Assembly (NCBI GenBank): GCA_035048485.1
Contig: CM068590.1
Coordinates: forward strand, 9,289,329 to 9,353,328
Source: Pteria penguin
Taxonomy: Eukaryota > Mollusca > Bivalvia > Pterioida > Pteriidae
DNA: 64,000 nucleotides
Direction: 5' to 3'
Shown: positions 24,651 to 38,156 of the stretch, in pieces
How positions within the stretch are numbered: the stretch's first letter is position 1
Layout: each line of letters starts with the position of its first letter
Notes under the pieces: generated by a model
The model's database searches: none
Told to the model about the DNA's origin: nothing
Seen by the model: only the letters and a program-made list of their open reading frames with translations
Made by a program: the position numbers and the translations under genes

Positions 24651-27600
24651 TCAGTTATGTTAATGTGTTCAGGTGAGAAGAAGTTGGCATTTTTCATTAC
24701 TTTGTTGTAAAATATTCAGTATTTGAACATGTAAATATTCCTCAAAAATAATAATTCAGAATTAAATGTATTTGAATTTATCTATTTACCAATAAATTAT
24801 CCCTTTTATCCGCTTTACACAAAATTGATTAGTAAATCTGCCAATTTGAACACAACTTGCTCATTTGAAAACTCAATCTTGAAAATCAATAAGTAATAGT
24901 CAATGGCAATAGAAAAACTTGAGCTGTCTATAATGTACAGTTTTTGTTAAAGTTTTTACGCTAGTTCATGGTACCAATTCATATGTACCTTTTCCGGCTC
25001 AAACGATATAGCCCAAGTTGAAGTTTTGTCTATGGATCTGTATCCTGCCTACAAGGATGATGAGTAAAGTGTACAAAGTTTGACAGTCCTACCCCACAAT
25101 TCGATCTGTATCCTGCCTACAAGGGTTTCCTACAAAGTAGTACTACGACCTTCACCTTTGACCTTGAAAAAAGATAGGCGTCTTTGTCTTGAACGGACAG
25201 TGCAATACCATAAGTCTTGTCAAAGACGGGTGTATAAAAACATGCTCAGCAATTTGTTCATCACTTATTTATATATTTATTTATTAACAATTCGCATGAC
25301 AAACATTGGACAGATTTATTTTTTTTTCAGAAATGATCACTCATATTCAGGTATCTTTCAATATTCATAAAAGGTGGCAGTACTGCTAAAGTTTCATGGA
25401 ATTTATACAGAAGACTCCGCATGAACCATGTGTCTTCTCTCAAAAGGTACATAAAATTAATCAAGGAGTAAAATGTCCTCAAAAATATGGTGTCCTTTGT
25501 GGAAGTAATCAACAATTGTGACAGACGGTCAAGGTAATACCTAAGTGTTAAAATTCTTTGCAAGCAACACAAATATATCACAGATAAAAACAATGTTCAG
25601 TAATTTGTTCATCATTTATTCGCAATTCACATGACAAACATCGGACAGGTTTATATTTTTATAAACGATCACTTATACTGAACAACCCATCAAGTGATTC
25701 CAAACATTATATAACCTAATAAACATGGATGTGGGAATACAGTGATAATGCTATATAATGCCAGGAAACACTTGAAGAGCTGAACCTAGTGACTTTTAAC
25801 TTATTTTATGGTTTGACACAATTGTTTAAATGCTTTTAAAAAGCCCCAAACAATACAATATTCCAGGGATGTCGATGTATAAATAAATAAATAAAAAAAC
25901 AAAACAAAACTCTTAACAAAAATAGTTACGTTGCTTCTCTCCTCCCTCCTTTTATTATCTTTATATATATCTGCAAACATTAGTTTCTACTTGATTTGAT
26001 ATATTCATCTTCATTTATCTGCTATAAAATTGTGAATGTGTTTAATTTAAGTTTTAGCTTTATATATACATTGATCATTTCTATTGTCACATGTAAAATC
26101 TCACACTCCTATTTAAAATTTCAAATTAATAAGGAATATCGCAATATCCACGTTTCACAGGGAGATGATGCTGCTTAAGCGGTCCTTCACTTTAATGGAA
26201 GAAGAACTACAATAATGTCAACATACATGCACACTTTGTGATTGTTATGACATCATATAATTGAGTTTAATAAAGTTGCCCACATAAAAGTGCCCACATC
26301 GAGAACAACGGATTTGATAGGTGACTAAATGTAAACCATGACAGATTTTATGTAGTTGCGATACACTGTGCTGAACAGAAAAGACCATTTTGAATTTTGA
26401 CATTGGTAATTCCTTTATACTCAATTATTTAGAATTTCAAACCAGCAGAATAGAAAATTACTCTAATGGTACATCTAGATGTTGTTTACAAAGACTTCAA
26501 AATTTTAAAAAAAGTTTTTAAGTTACATATTTTTAACACAAAATACATTTTCAACAGATTTATTCAGTGTTTTCTTTTATTTGTATGTATTAGTTTTTTT
26601 CCCTGTTTTTTTGTTTTGTTTTGTTTTTTTTTCCTTTTGAGGGGAGAGATAAGAGAAGGATTTTATATAAAGAGTAATAGTAAAAAACTAAAATAAAACC
26701 CAATTCATTGCATTTCTCTTATTAATATAAAAAGTAAAGAGTAAACTTGTGTGTTAAACCATAAAAACAAATCAAACCACAAAAAATAATACAAGATATA
26801 TATGATTTATCATATACAAATAAAGATATCACACACAAGAAAACCACTGGATATAGCATCTATCTATCACACACACACACTAACCAATCATATCAAGTGT
26901 AGACTATCCTATCATATCTAGTCTAGACTCACATAAGAAAAAGAAGATCCAATCACATCGAGTCTAGACTAGCTAATCACAGAGTCTAGACTGGCCAATC
27001 GTATCACAGTCTAGACTAAACAATCATTTCAAGTCTATTCTAACATTTCTGTCCCTTTATCACCATTGAAAAAGGCAACACTTCACAATCATTAAGTCTA
27101 AAATACAATATCTGTTGCTTTCTCAAAATTTGTGTTGTATAATGGAAGCTACAGACGAAATCTAATTCATGAAGAAGTTCTATAAAACATTCAGCAATAA
27201 CTAGTAAAATATCACATCTTAAAAGTTTGGCATCTTCTATGCTTGAACATGATTGTGGTAAGTTCAATATCTAGAATTGATTATAATGGAGTTGTTTCCC
27301 CTGTTGAAGATCTACATACAAGGAACAACTCCCATTTGATCTAGCTACAAAATGTATCTATTGTATTTCTGGACACATAAACATACCAAATATAATGTAA
27401 GTAAATGCAAATGATTGATACAAATTTCACACATAAATGTTGGAATGTTCTACATGATCTAGTGCAGGGCAGGATGCAGAGGAAACTATAGGATGTCTAA
27501 ATAAAGAGAGGGGAGCAGATTTGAAATTATGGGTTGGGAAAACAGAAATTGTTGGAAGATTGAAGATTTCATATGCAAAATTGATGTCCTTTATTCCCAT

Positions 27601-28415
27601 GCACATGGACGGAAGGAAGAAAAAAATACACAGAAAATTAGATAGGTTATTTATATGCACAGGTATATTTAATATATGGTACAAAAAAGCACAATAAGAA
27701 GAGAAAAGGGGGAAGGGGCTTCTGAGAATTAAATGAAATTTAATAATTTCAAAAAAATCAACATATCCAAATTTTATTCTGTCACTATTGTATGTTGACA
27801 TTTCTTCACATTTGTTGTTACAGCAAAGACAAGCAATCAACTAAAAATTTATGTTCAAGGTAGAATAAGCATTATGTTTAAAAATTAAAAAAAAAAAAAA
27901 CAATGGAGGAATTTCCTACAAATCTGCAACATAATTACGGATAAGAGTAGATAAGGGTAATTTGGAATAAAAAAAAATCAATATAAATGGTCTTCATGCA
28001 AGTAGTAAAAGATAAATGGCACAAAGTTCTCATGAATGCAGCTGCAGTCCGACTTAACGAATATCTTATCAATTCTAACAAAGCAAGTATCCAACTCTTC
28101 ACAAAATGAAACACAACATCTATATACTTTATAAGCAATCAAAATAAACTGATACTACACATTGAAAATATTATTGAGCAACTGGACAGTCTTCTTCAAG
28201 GAAATAAGTTTCTTCATGGAATTTCCTTCAATAGTAAAGGAAACAGCAGTTTTTCAGATCAAAGCTTAAGTATATAAAAACCCTATAGAGGCAGATGGAC
28301 GGACAGACAACATGGTGAGACCAGTGCAACCCCTGGATAGTTCCAGGAAGTATGAATAATACATGTGGAGGTATGTGCTCCTTTGTACGTCAGAACACAT
28401 ATTGTTCACTTAAAT
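24651..28415. other. 3' side of CLUH: intergenic or untranslated, no gene recognised
   Basis: AT-rich. Two diverged direct copies of a ~90-base segment (AATTTGTTCATCA, then CATGACAAACATTGGACAG) occur at ~25250-25340 and ~25590-25680. Six AGTCTAGACT-like palindromes occur at 26890-27020. Minus frames at 25327-25593 and 27427-27840 lack family resemblance. Part of the right side may be CLUH 3' untranslated region if the proximal poly(A) site is not used. Confidence 0.4.
26890..27020. repeat. Spaced AGTCTAGACT palindromes
   Basis: Degenerate ~30-base units, each with a TCTAGAC core (clear at ~26930, 26960, 26985 and 27012), followed by variations of TAACCAATCATATC. Confidence 0.7.
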
Positions 28416-28421
28416 TTTATT
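28416..28421 (-). terminator. Candidate CLUH poly(A) signal
   Basis: AATAAA on the minus strand, ~230 bases after the TGA stop. Other AATAAA copies lie further downstream, for example near 27590, so the true end is not decided by sequence alone. Confidence 0.35.
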
Positions 28422-28649
28422 CCCAAGTCCTGCACAATGCTGGCAAGTGATTCAGTATGTACACTATTTACAATATATACAAATATCATTTATAGAAGGA
28501 GTGCTTAATAATTGGATTCTTCCAGTGACCGTTGGCAGTAATGGTGCTTTTCGGTTGATAAATGCAACATGATATCAGAGTTTGAAAAGTACATGTACAA
28601 TAGATTTTACAAATTTCTTGAAAATGAATTGAGAAATTTGCTTAAGACA

Positions 28650-28857
28650 TCAATGACCTTCTACCATTGTGACTTTTGCACCACTCTTGAGGTCAAGGCC
28701 ATTTGTGTTCCCATCAATGTCTATATCACTTTCTGAACTTGAATGCCCATTGGGCAGATCTGACAGTTCCTTTTCTTTTGATTCTGAATCGGTTTCACTT
28801 TTTGATGTGGCACCATAGTTGGCATTGACTTGTCGTAACTTTTCAATTTCTTCAGGA
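28650..28857 (-). CDS. CLUH: CLUH last coding exon (acidic/Ser-rich tail)
   Basis: The exon follows an acceptor with a pure T run and TAG, takes one base to finish a Ser codon, and encodes 68 residues to TGA. It opens '[15 protein letters not shown]', reminiscent of the 'DLENLKAEVARRHQ' segment after the TPRs in vertebrates, then becomes Ser/Glu/Asp-rich and poorly conserved. It is separated from the preceding exon by a 7.9-kb intron, the longest in the visible gene. That intron holds the fold-back structure and the 31-bp minisatellite. Confidence 0.9.
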
Positions 28858-31800
28858 CTAAAAAAAAAAAAGCCACATGTACATTATTGTGAGAAATAAA
28901 CAATACATGCCTGAATAAAGTCTATTTTAAGCAAACAAAGTATCATTACCATTCAGTATGAACCAGAGGCCCAAATGGGCCTATAATGCTCATATGATAA
29001 ACTTGCATAGAATCACAATCTCTCTATCCTTTTCAGAGATTTTATTTCAATATTGAACGAAAAGGAAAACTGCAAAAACTAATGTCAATACGTTTTCAGA
29101 ATATAAACAAAACCACAATATATCTTGAGACTTTTTCTTGGTTGTTGGTGCATTTAGTTTATTGATGTATGAAAATGGTCTGAATGGGTGCATGATACAC
29201 CAACATGTTGAAGTGTTTATTCCTACCCCAGGGGCCACACAATAAAAAAAATCAAAAACCCAGTGCAGATTTTGGGGATGGACAGACAGATGACAAGCCC
29301 TATAGTATAATATAATACGATGTATAGTATAATATAATATGCCTCATTTTAATACATCTGTCTTGGTTAAAGTTGGCCTCTAACCATAGAGGCTGAGGTA
29401 ATCAGAAAAAAAATATTTATGGAAGTGAAGTTGAATTGGGTCAACCTTGCTGCAGTAAGTGTCATGGATAAAAATGAATGTCTGAACCAAATGCTAGAAT
29501 AGATCTCTCGTTCATGGTATAAAAGAAAATGGCGGAGTCATACAATCGTGACATATAATTGAGGACATGGTAAATGCAACATGGAGTTGCAAAAAGAAGT
29601 AATTATCTGTATACAGTTAATTTTTTAAATTTTTTTATATCGCTGTAAGGTTATTAACATATATGAATAATACAAAGTTATTTATTACGATAGGCCATAT
29701 GGTGCCATTATGTTGTATGAATTATATCACTATGCACATTTTGTCAAAATATTATTATTATTATCATTATTAGGTAATTTGAAAACTTTATATGATATTC
29801 AGGTAATACTATCCTTTCTCCAAATTACAAGTCCCAAATTCCAATATCTCACAATGGACAACACATTTGGAAAGCGCAACATCATTATTATACTTTACTG
29901 TAAACCAATGCATATCTGTATTTGTTGACACATCTTTTGGAATGTTCAGATGAGTAACACAGAATCAGTAAATGATATTAATTGAAAACAGAATCTTCAA
30001 AATCATACGCAAGATTTAGTTTACATTCCTACACAGCAGGTGTATATGGAGTAATGTTGTTTGTAAAATATGAGACTCAATGAACTTACAGGTCACAGGT
30101 GAGTGAAGTGATTTTGAATGAAAAGCAAGGGGAGGGGGAAATCAAAAGTGTAATGTGGTAACTATACACTCCTGAAAAGTGTAATGTGGTAACTATACAG
30201 CCCTGAAAAGTGTTATGTGGTAACTATATAGCCCTGAAAAGTGTAATGTGGTAACTATACAGCCCTGAAAAGTGTAATGTGGTAACTATACAGCCCTGAA
30301 AAGTGTAATGTGGTAACTATACAGCCCTGAAAAGTGTAATGTGGTAACTATATAGCCCTGAAAAGTGTAATGTGGTAACTATACAGCCCTGAAAAGTGTA
30401 CTGTGGTAACTATACAGCCCTGAATAGTGTAATGTGGTAACTATACAGCCCTGAAAAGTGTAATGTGGTATCTATACAGCCCTGAAAAGTGTAATGTGGT
30501 AACTATACAGCCCTGAAAAGTGTAATGTGGTAACTATACAGCCCTGAAAAGTGTAATGTGGTAACTATATAGCCCTGAAAAGTGTACTGTGGTAACTATA
30601 CAGCCCTGAAAAGTGTACTGTGGTAACTATACAGCTCTGAAAAGTGTACTGTGGTAACTATACAGCCCTGAAAAGTGTAATGTGGTAACTATACAGCCCT
30701 GAAAAGTTTAATGTGGTAACTATACAGCCCTGAAAAGTGTAATGTGGTAACTATACAGCCCTGAAAAGTGTACTGTGGTAACTATACAGCCCTGAAAAGT
30801 GTAATGTGGTAACTATATAGCCCTGAAAAGGCCTATTTATTAAATTACCTGGAAAAAAATTTATGTCATTAAGGAATGAAATTAATAATTTATTTTTCTA
30901 TGGAGGTATAGAAGTAAAACCAATTTACAAACTGTATAATCCGTGAAGTCCGGTTTTACTTCTATACCTCTATAGAAAAATAAAACATTAATTTCATTCC
31001 TTATAATTTAATTATTTCTATTAATATAAACAAATGTTTTGATGAAATTTGAAATATTTATTGTAAATAAGGAATTTTTAAATTTAGCGCATTGATAGCC
31101 ACGCCAACCAATCAAAATTAACGGCTTATCATAGACGTCAACGATATCATCGATATAAACGAAAAAATTTTATATACGGTTAAATAGGCTTTATACAGTG
31201 TTTGCCTCTGAAATTAAATTATTAAGGAATGCAAGTAAGGGGTGGGGGATGGTGTTCTGCACCATCCATGCTCCTTTCTCTGGATCTGCCAATGAAGAAC
31301 CATCCAGGGTCCGGCGCCATAAACTGAAAATATACTTAAGTCGAAAATTCATATTCTGCTGTTCATCAATGAATTAATAAGTGGGATTCAGATTTTCTTT
31401 AGTTTTACTCTACTGATAAATAGAATTAAGCCATTCAGCACTAAAATTTATTGAAACGTTTGATAATGGAATAAATTAAAATGAAATTTTTGACTTAAGT
31501 ATATTCTCAGTTTATGGCGCCGGACCCAGATTTACTACATTTTCGATTTGGATTATTGTTTTTCCCCAGCCCTTTCAACAGATATATTCCCACACCTCAT
31601 ACAGACATATTTTACAAAGCAATGCAGTGTCCACCAGAAAAGGGTGGGGGGTCATTGGGATGGAATGCTTGGCATGTATTTATTTTCTTCTGTCACAATT
31701 TGGACTTTGCTGGACAATTTTTATGGACAATTGCTTTGCTGAATATGTCTGTAATGGAGCTTAGATATGTGTAGAAAGGGCTTGGGCAAAACTGTAAAAA

Positions 31801-34800
31801 TACCCCCCTTCATTTATACACATCCCTTCTGTTATAAAATTCTTTCCTGACAATACAGGAGATGAGGGCCTATATAGTTACCGGTGGGGGTATTGGGAAC
31901 ATCCATACCCTTTTCTCTGGATCTGACAATGGAGAACCATCCAGATTAATTACTTTTTCAATTTTTAAATTGGGGTATTTTTACAGTTTTATTCACCCCT
32001 GATTTGTAAATTCAATGAGTGTCATACTTTACAATGATATAAACTGAATCTTGTGTATATTTTGAAGATTCTGTTTTCAATCAATATTTATTGCTGTTTG
32101 TATGTTATGAATCTGAACACTCCAAGAGATGTGTCAACAAACGGATATGTATTTGTTTACAATAAAGTATCCGAATGATATTATGCTTTCCAAATGTGTG
32201 GTCTGTTGTGCGGTACTGGAGTTTGACACCTGTAATTTTGAGAAAGGATAGTATTACCTGAATATTGTAAGTTCTCAAATTACCTATATCTCATTTGCCT
32301 TTTTACATCTGCATGGTGAGGGTGGGTTTGTTTACAAGTTCAACTGAACACATGATACCATTTGTACATTATAATATATGTCATACCTGGTCATATTACA
32401 ATATCTATGTAACTAGTGCATGTGTTAATACATTAAAGTTTTATAATTCAAAGAATTCTAGAAAGCTTTAAAATTCTTTAAATTATAAAACTTTAATGCA
32501 TTTACACACGTAACATAATCTGTTCATTCAACTTTTGTTGATTTATGATACATGCGGTTGGGTGGGTGGCCTTTTCATAGTGAAATATGTATAGTGATAA
32601 AATTTACATATCACAATATTATTATGTGGTCTATTGTTATTATGAACTTTGTATTATTTATGTATGTTGATTACATTACAATAAGATAAATATATATAAA
32701 AAAAATTAAAATGTACACAGATAATTACTTCTGTTTGCGACACCATGTTGTATTTGCCGTGTCCTCGATCATATGTCATGGTTGCATGACTCCACCTGTT
32801 CCTGTTTCTTTTATACTGTGGGTGAGAGCTCGGTTCATGCATTTTGGTTCAGACATTCATTTAATGTTCTATAACTTACCGCAGCAAAGTTGACCGGTGA
32901 AATTTTTAAAAGAACATCTCTTCTTTTTATGCCGATATTCCAGCTTTAAGGAAAAATTGGGACAAGTTCCCTACCCAAAGGGTCAGACAAAAGTTTAAAT
33001 CCTTTCATATATAAGAAGAAATGCAGACAAGTTTTTGACCCCACACATATTCCCCTGCCCTTTCATTTACCACCACAAAGACATCCGTGGGGACAGAAGT
33101 GGTATAGTATGAATGCATGTAGAAAAAATTTCAAAAATTCTGAGAAATTATTTCCACATTCCATTTCTTTCTAATTACATTTATTACAAAAAAAAAATCA
33201 ATGCATTATTAGCAACCTACAAGACGAAAATCAAGAAATGACCTTAGATTGGAATTGAGGGGGATGACTGTTAAGGTAATTCCATACTGAGACACTCACC
33301 TAAACCTGCTTAATGGACACTCTTTATTTATTATTATTTGTTAGAAACATAGAAAAATCCTTATCAAAGTTCACTTCCTTCTATCATAATGCCATTAATG
33401 CACTGTTACTAAGAAAATGACATCGTTGTGGTGTAAACGACAACACGCTCGGTGTAAGCACCGAGAGATTCGACTCCTGACAGAGATGCTCTGTGTTCTC
33501 CACCATATTAATCACACTCACCCCCTTCATTCACCCCATAATGCTACGTCACTAAGTAAGGAAATCACTTACACAGGAAATCACCACTACTAAGAACACA
33601 ATTCAGTTACTAAGAAAATCACAAATTAGGAAGGGAATCACATTCCTGCTAATAATGAAATTCAAGAAATTCAAAATTGCAGCTCCAATATGGGTTCCCA
33701 AATTACCATAATACATCGCTTCGTTTACCTCTGAGCCCATAGACCACCCCTTCGATGGTTTGTTTATTTAAGGCCACACTGGAATTATTTCACAAACATT
33801 TGGATTCAGTTCACAGAGCTTCCATGTTCCTGCTGAGAGCTATAAAGACGATAAGTACATGAATATCTAGGAAGATAAGGATTGTCTAAACAGAGCTAAA
33901 GTGGGTGGAGGGATTCATTGAATTACAGTCTGAAAAGAGTTTTGTACACAGATCTGTATTTAAAACACAAACTATGTACAGAAATACTAGTACTACAAGT
34001 ATACCAAGTTTTATCAAAATCTGTCAGGATGTTTAGAAGTGAAAAATGAAATGTTTACAGACAATGGACAAAATGTGATCCAAAAAGCTCACTTAATATT
34101 TCAGCTCTTGTGAGCTGATAATGTAACAAAAGAAATTAGAACTGTCAAAACAAGTAATACCTGAATAACAACATGTCTGAAATACAGGTGTAACAATACA
34201 TCCATATATCAATATATAGTGTTCCTTCTGACAGCAATACACTGATAGCGAACTGAACCAGCAATAACTATTGTAGACAGTATGCTAAACTATCCACTAG
34301 TGTTGACAGTCATCAAATACTTGACAAAATAATTGTTTAAATCACGTATTCCCAAAAATAACTCACTCGTAAGTATACGCTGTATATACCCTAGAGGGGG
34401 GTAGGCATTATCGATCATTTACAGATCCCTGGATTCCCTAATATATAACTGACTTGACATATGAAATATTACAAAATTATTAATTGAATTATTCTAAAAT
34501 TTATATGCTAAATTTATGTTATGCAAATATAATTAGTAATATATTTTTCAATCGAATGAAGGTGTACACATTTCATGATTTCAAGTTTGTTTGAATTTTG
34601 ATGTCAACTGAAAGATGAATTCCGCTCAATCCAGGTCATTTCACATTCCGTCTTTTACACTGTCTTACAGTCTTGTTATTGTATACGTTAGCAACGAGAA
34701 ATATATCTACCAATTTTGTCACAATAGTAATGTCACAATATTAATACAATCGCAGCAGTATTTGATACAATAGCAATACTATTGCAATAGTAATTTTCCC

Positions 34801-37800
34801 CTTCAATATTCACCCCTAGTCTGAAAATGAAACATACATGTACGATAAGAATTTACTGGACTTATTTCACAAACACTTGAATTCAGTCCACAGAGTTTCC
34901 ATGTTCCTGTTGAGAGATATAATCATCAGGGATATCATTAAGTATGGAAATAATATGAGAACTATGAAAAGTTATGGAATAAGTCTGCCACCTCGCGAAG
35001 TGGTCCATGCGGCAAGGGGTCTGGGGCCCGCTTAAGGGCCATAAATTGAGTAAATTGTGTAAAATCCTGTATTCTAATCCTTTCCTGGCATTCAATTTCA
35101 ATAGTTGCAAACTTTTTGTTTTGTACATTTTATTAATATTTTGAAATAATGTTTAAATAAAGACTCCTTTTACTAGTTTTGATTAAACTGTGACTGATTT
35201 AGGCACATAAAACTGTTGACTACACGTATGTTTTAAGATTTTAGATCTTCAGGGCAATTCAAGATACATGTAACTTAAAAAACACAGCTGTTTTGATATA
35301 AAATTTGAAAAAGATCTGAAGAAATTTAAGCGATCTGTATATATATGCTGATCATTAAATACATAATGAACTATTAACATACAGAGTGGCACTACACTTA
35401 AAGAGCTACTAACATACAGAGTGGCACTACACTTAATGCTGATACTGGATTAAAACTGCACATAAATATTATCTATCAAAATGGCGATGGCATTACATAA
35501 GTCATTACTATAAATCTTTTCACGATAACTGCATAAATGCACAATAGCTCTTTCGGGCGGTAAGCTTCAAATCTGAAAGAAATGTGATCTCTTACGATTG
35601 CAGAGCAATGTTCTATACTCTCAGGTTTTGTAACTAGCTGTCCGAAAAAACTATTGTTCAAATACGAATTGTAACACTGCAGTGATCTAAAAAAATGTTT
35701 ATACTATGCAAAATATGTTATGTGCTTTTTCACGAATGTTACTGAAAATAGCTATAAGGAATTTCCAGAAACTATATGACATTGTTAGATGGCTAACTGT
35801 ACTGAATAATAAGAAAATTCTTAGGTCATTATGTGACTTGAAATATTAGTCACAGACTCAGATATTTGGTAATTTCCCACTGTGAATTTTCTCCTATCTA
35901 TAATTTTGTAACTGGTGATGACAGCTAGAATGATCAGCGATTTTCCCCAATTGCCAGTTTCTAATGACATCCCTGATGAAGATAGGTACATGAATATCTA
36001 CAAAAACCGGATAATCTTAAAGAGACATTATCCCTCACAACCTGAATTTACAGCTAACAAAAAGAAAATCATTAATTTGCTATTTTTGTAGGCATCCAAA
36101 AAGACATGAACTTTTCCTTAATACAAGAATTTAAAAATTTACTTCAGCAAAGATCATGCATTATTTATAAAATGAAATGAATTTTAGTAAGGTGCAAATA
36201 AATTGTCAATATTTGCCGAAAGCACTGTCTTCGTGTATGTACAATAATCCATTCTGAAGCAAGACGTAAACAAAAATGTCGACAAAATGGAGAAAGTGAA
36301 AAGGAAATGAGCAAGAAAGAATTTGTTTAGTGAATCAGAGATGAAAAGAATAAAGACATTCTTGTCGTTTTAATGTGGTCACATGATTGATGACTCATGA
36401 AAATTCATTTTTTAGCTGTGAAACTGCAGAGAAAAGCATCATATTTCTGATGCTGGTATCTTGTTAATGCTACGATATTTTCAAAAGATTTTTTTCTAAA
36501 TCTTCGAAGTAGTGTCCATTGTATACATAAATGAATTTTAAAGCTTACAAATCTGCTGAGGGATAGTGTTTCATTAATTAACAGACCATGTCTTAATTAA
36601 GAGAGCAAATACGGGTGAACTAAAAAAGTAAGAAAAAAGTAGGACCAGTCCTTGTAGTATGGAAATCCTTTAATAACAAAACTTTTGGTTCTACAACCAT
36701 GAGCCTCCTATAACTCATGCATGGCCGAGATCTACAGAAACCTACCTTATATGTACAAAAACTATGCCATTGATGAGGTTCAGCATTTCTAATACGCTGC
36801 CAATCGAAGGTCTCTGAATCTCTAATGGTGGGAAGCGGAAATTCTTCTCTCCTTTATAGATCTCATTCATCTTCTTCTGGAAGCTGACAGCATTTTGTGT
36901 CAAGCGCTTCAAGTTGTTTGAACTCTCTTTGGTTTTATCATGTTCCTCACCAAGCTGTAACACAAACAAAAGAAAATAAAACAAATAGCAGAAAATGCAC
37001 TTAAAGAATAATTCTGTAGAGAAATCAACACATAAAGTATCATCCATTGTGACAGATAAACAACAAGAGATCTCTTAGTATCAATATGTTCTGAAGGAAT
37101 GTAACAGATCTGTTGCAAAAAATTTAAATCTGAACCAAAATTAAATATTTAGTCTCAATGTAACCAAGTTTCTTTTAATACATTTATTTCCCCTGTTCCC
37201 CAGCAGTAATAATGATGCAATCTTAATTGGACCTAAGTATCAATATCAATACTGAAATGATACGCCTCTCTCATGAGACAATACATATTGTAATATGGCA
37301 GAAGCGATATGATGACTTTTTGAATGATATATCATAGATACTGTAGAATTGAAGGATTGCCAGTTTCAACTTGAACTACATTCATTACGTAGTTTCACTA
37401 AAACATCGCTGTAAGATGTATATTAACTTTTGAAGTAAGCATACATCTATCATTGTTTATAAGAAGGTGGTACATAAATTATATGCACTGCATTCTAAAA
37501 TAGAAATAGAGAAACAGAAACTTGTAGACCACGTTTTCAAAACTTGTTAAATTTCCTCATCCATTTCAGCACCCGGTTACCAGTAAATCACTTCCTTAGC
37601 CATTAGACACTAACTTGTTCAGGCATTGATTATCATTTATCTGACATCAACTGTATTCATATAGAAAAAGTTTAAAATGATATGCTTTGATTTCAAAGTG
37701 CCATTTATGTTTGCAAGAGATAGTTTTTCTTTTAGTAATCAGAATTTCCACTGATAAGATTAAAATGTTTCAAATAATACATAATATGCCATCACCACAG

Positions 37801-38120
37801 ATCAGACTTTATCATAGAGACCAATGTGTATTCCTAGAAAAATATTGGTAAAAAGGAATAATTAAAATATTTCATCATTCACACTAGTAAATTCTGAATA
37901 CATGTTTTACACATTTCAGATTGTATTTTATGAGCAAACCCTTTAAAAATAAATGCAGAAGAATTTAAAGTTGTTGTTTATGATAAACCTCAAATTTTAC
38001 CCCAAGCATCCTCACTATATAACTCATGTATCTACACAGACCAATATAGACAATGATGTAATGCCAACTTCAAGAAAGGATCTAACCAAAACTCAAACAA
38101 AGGTATTGAACATCCAACTG

Positions 38121-38156
<36 letters not shown>

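Larger units (their letters stand above)
29600..32715. repeat. ~3.1-kb fold-back structure in the last CLUH intron
   Basis: Outer arms at ~29610-30110 and ~32020-32715 are inverted copies at roughly 75-85% identity by eye. Pairs include AGGTAATACTATCCTTTCTC / its complement at ~32255, and GAAAACAGAATCTTCAAAAT / its complement at ~32065. Between the arms lie a 31-bp minisatellite and two further hairpins. No coding capacity is evident. The layout resembles fold-back transposons, but no target-site duplication was established. Confidence 0.7.

Noticed and set aside
25327..25593. Minus-strand 88-residue frame that looks protein-like
   Set aside because: No recognised family, no clear splice partners, and part of it lies in a locally duplicated AT-rich segment. 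It could be real, but I cannot support it.
27427..27840. Minus-strand 137-residue frame 3' of CLUH
   Set aside because: Hydrophobic composition typical of AT-rich non-coding DNA, and it lies where a CLUH 3' untranslated region would be. No homology recognised.
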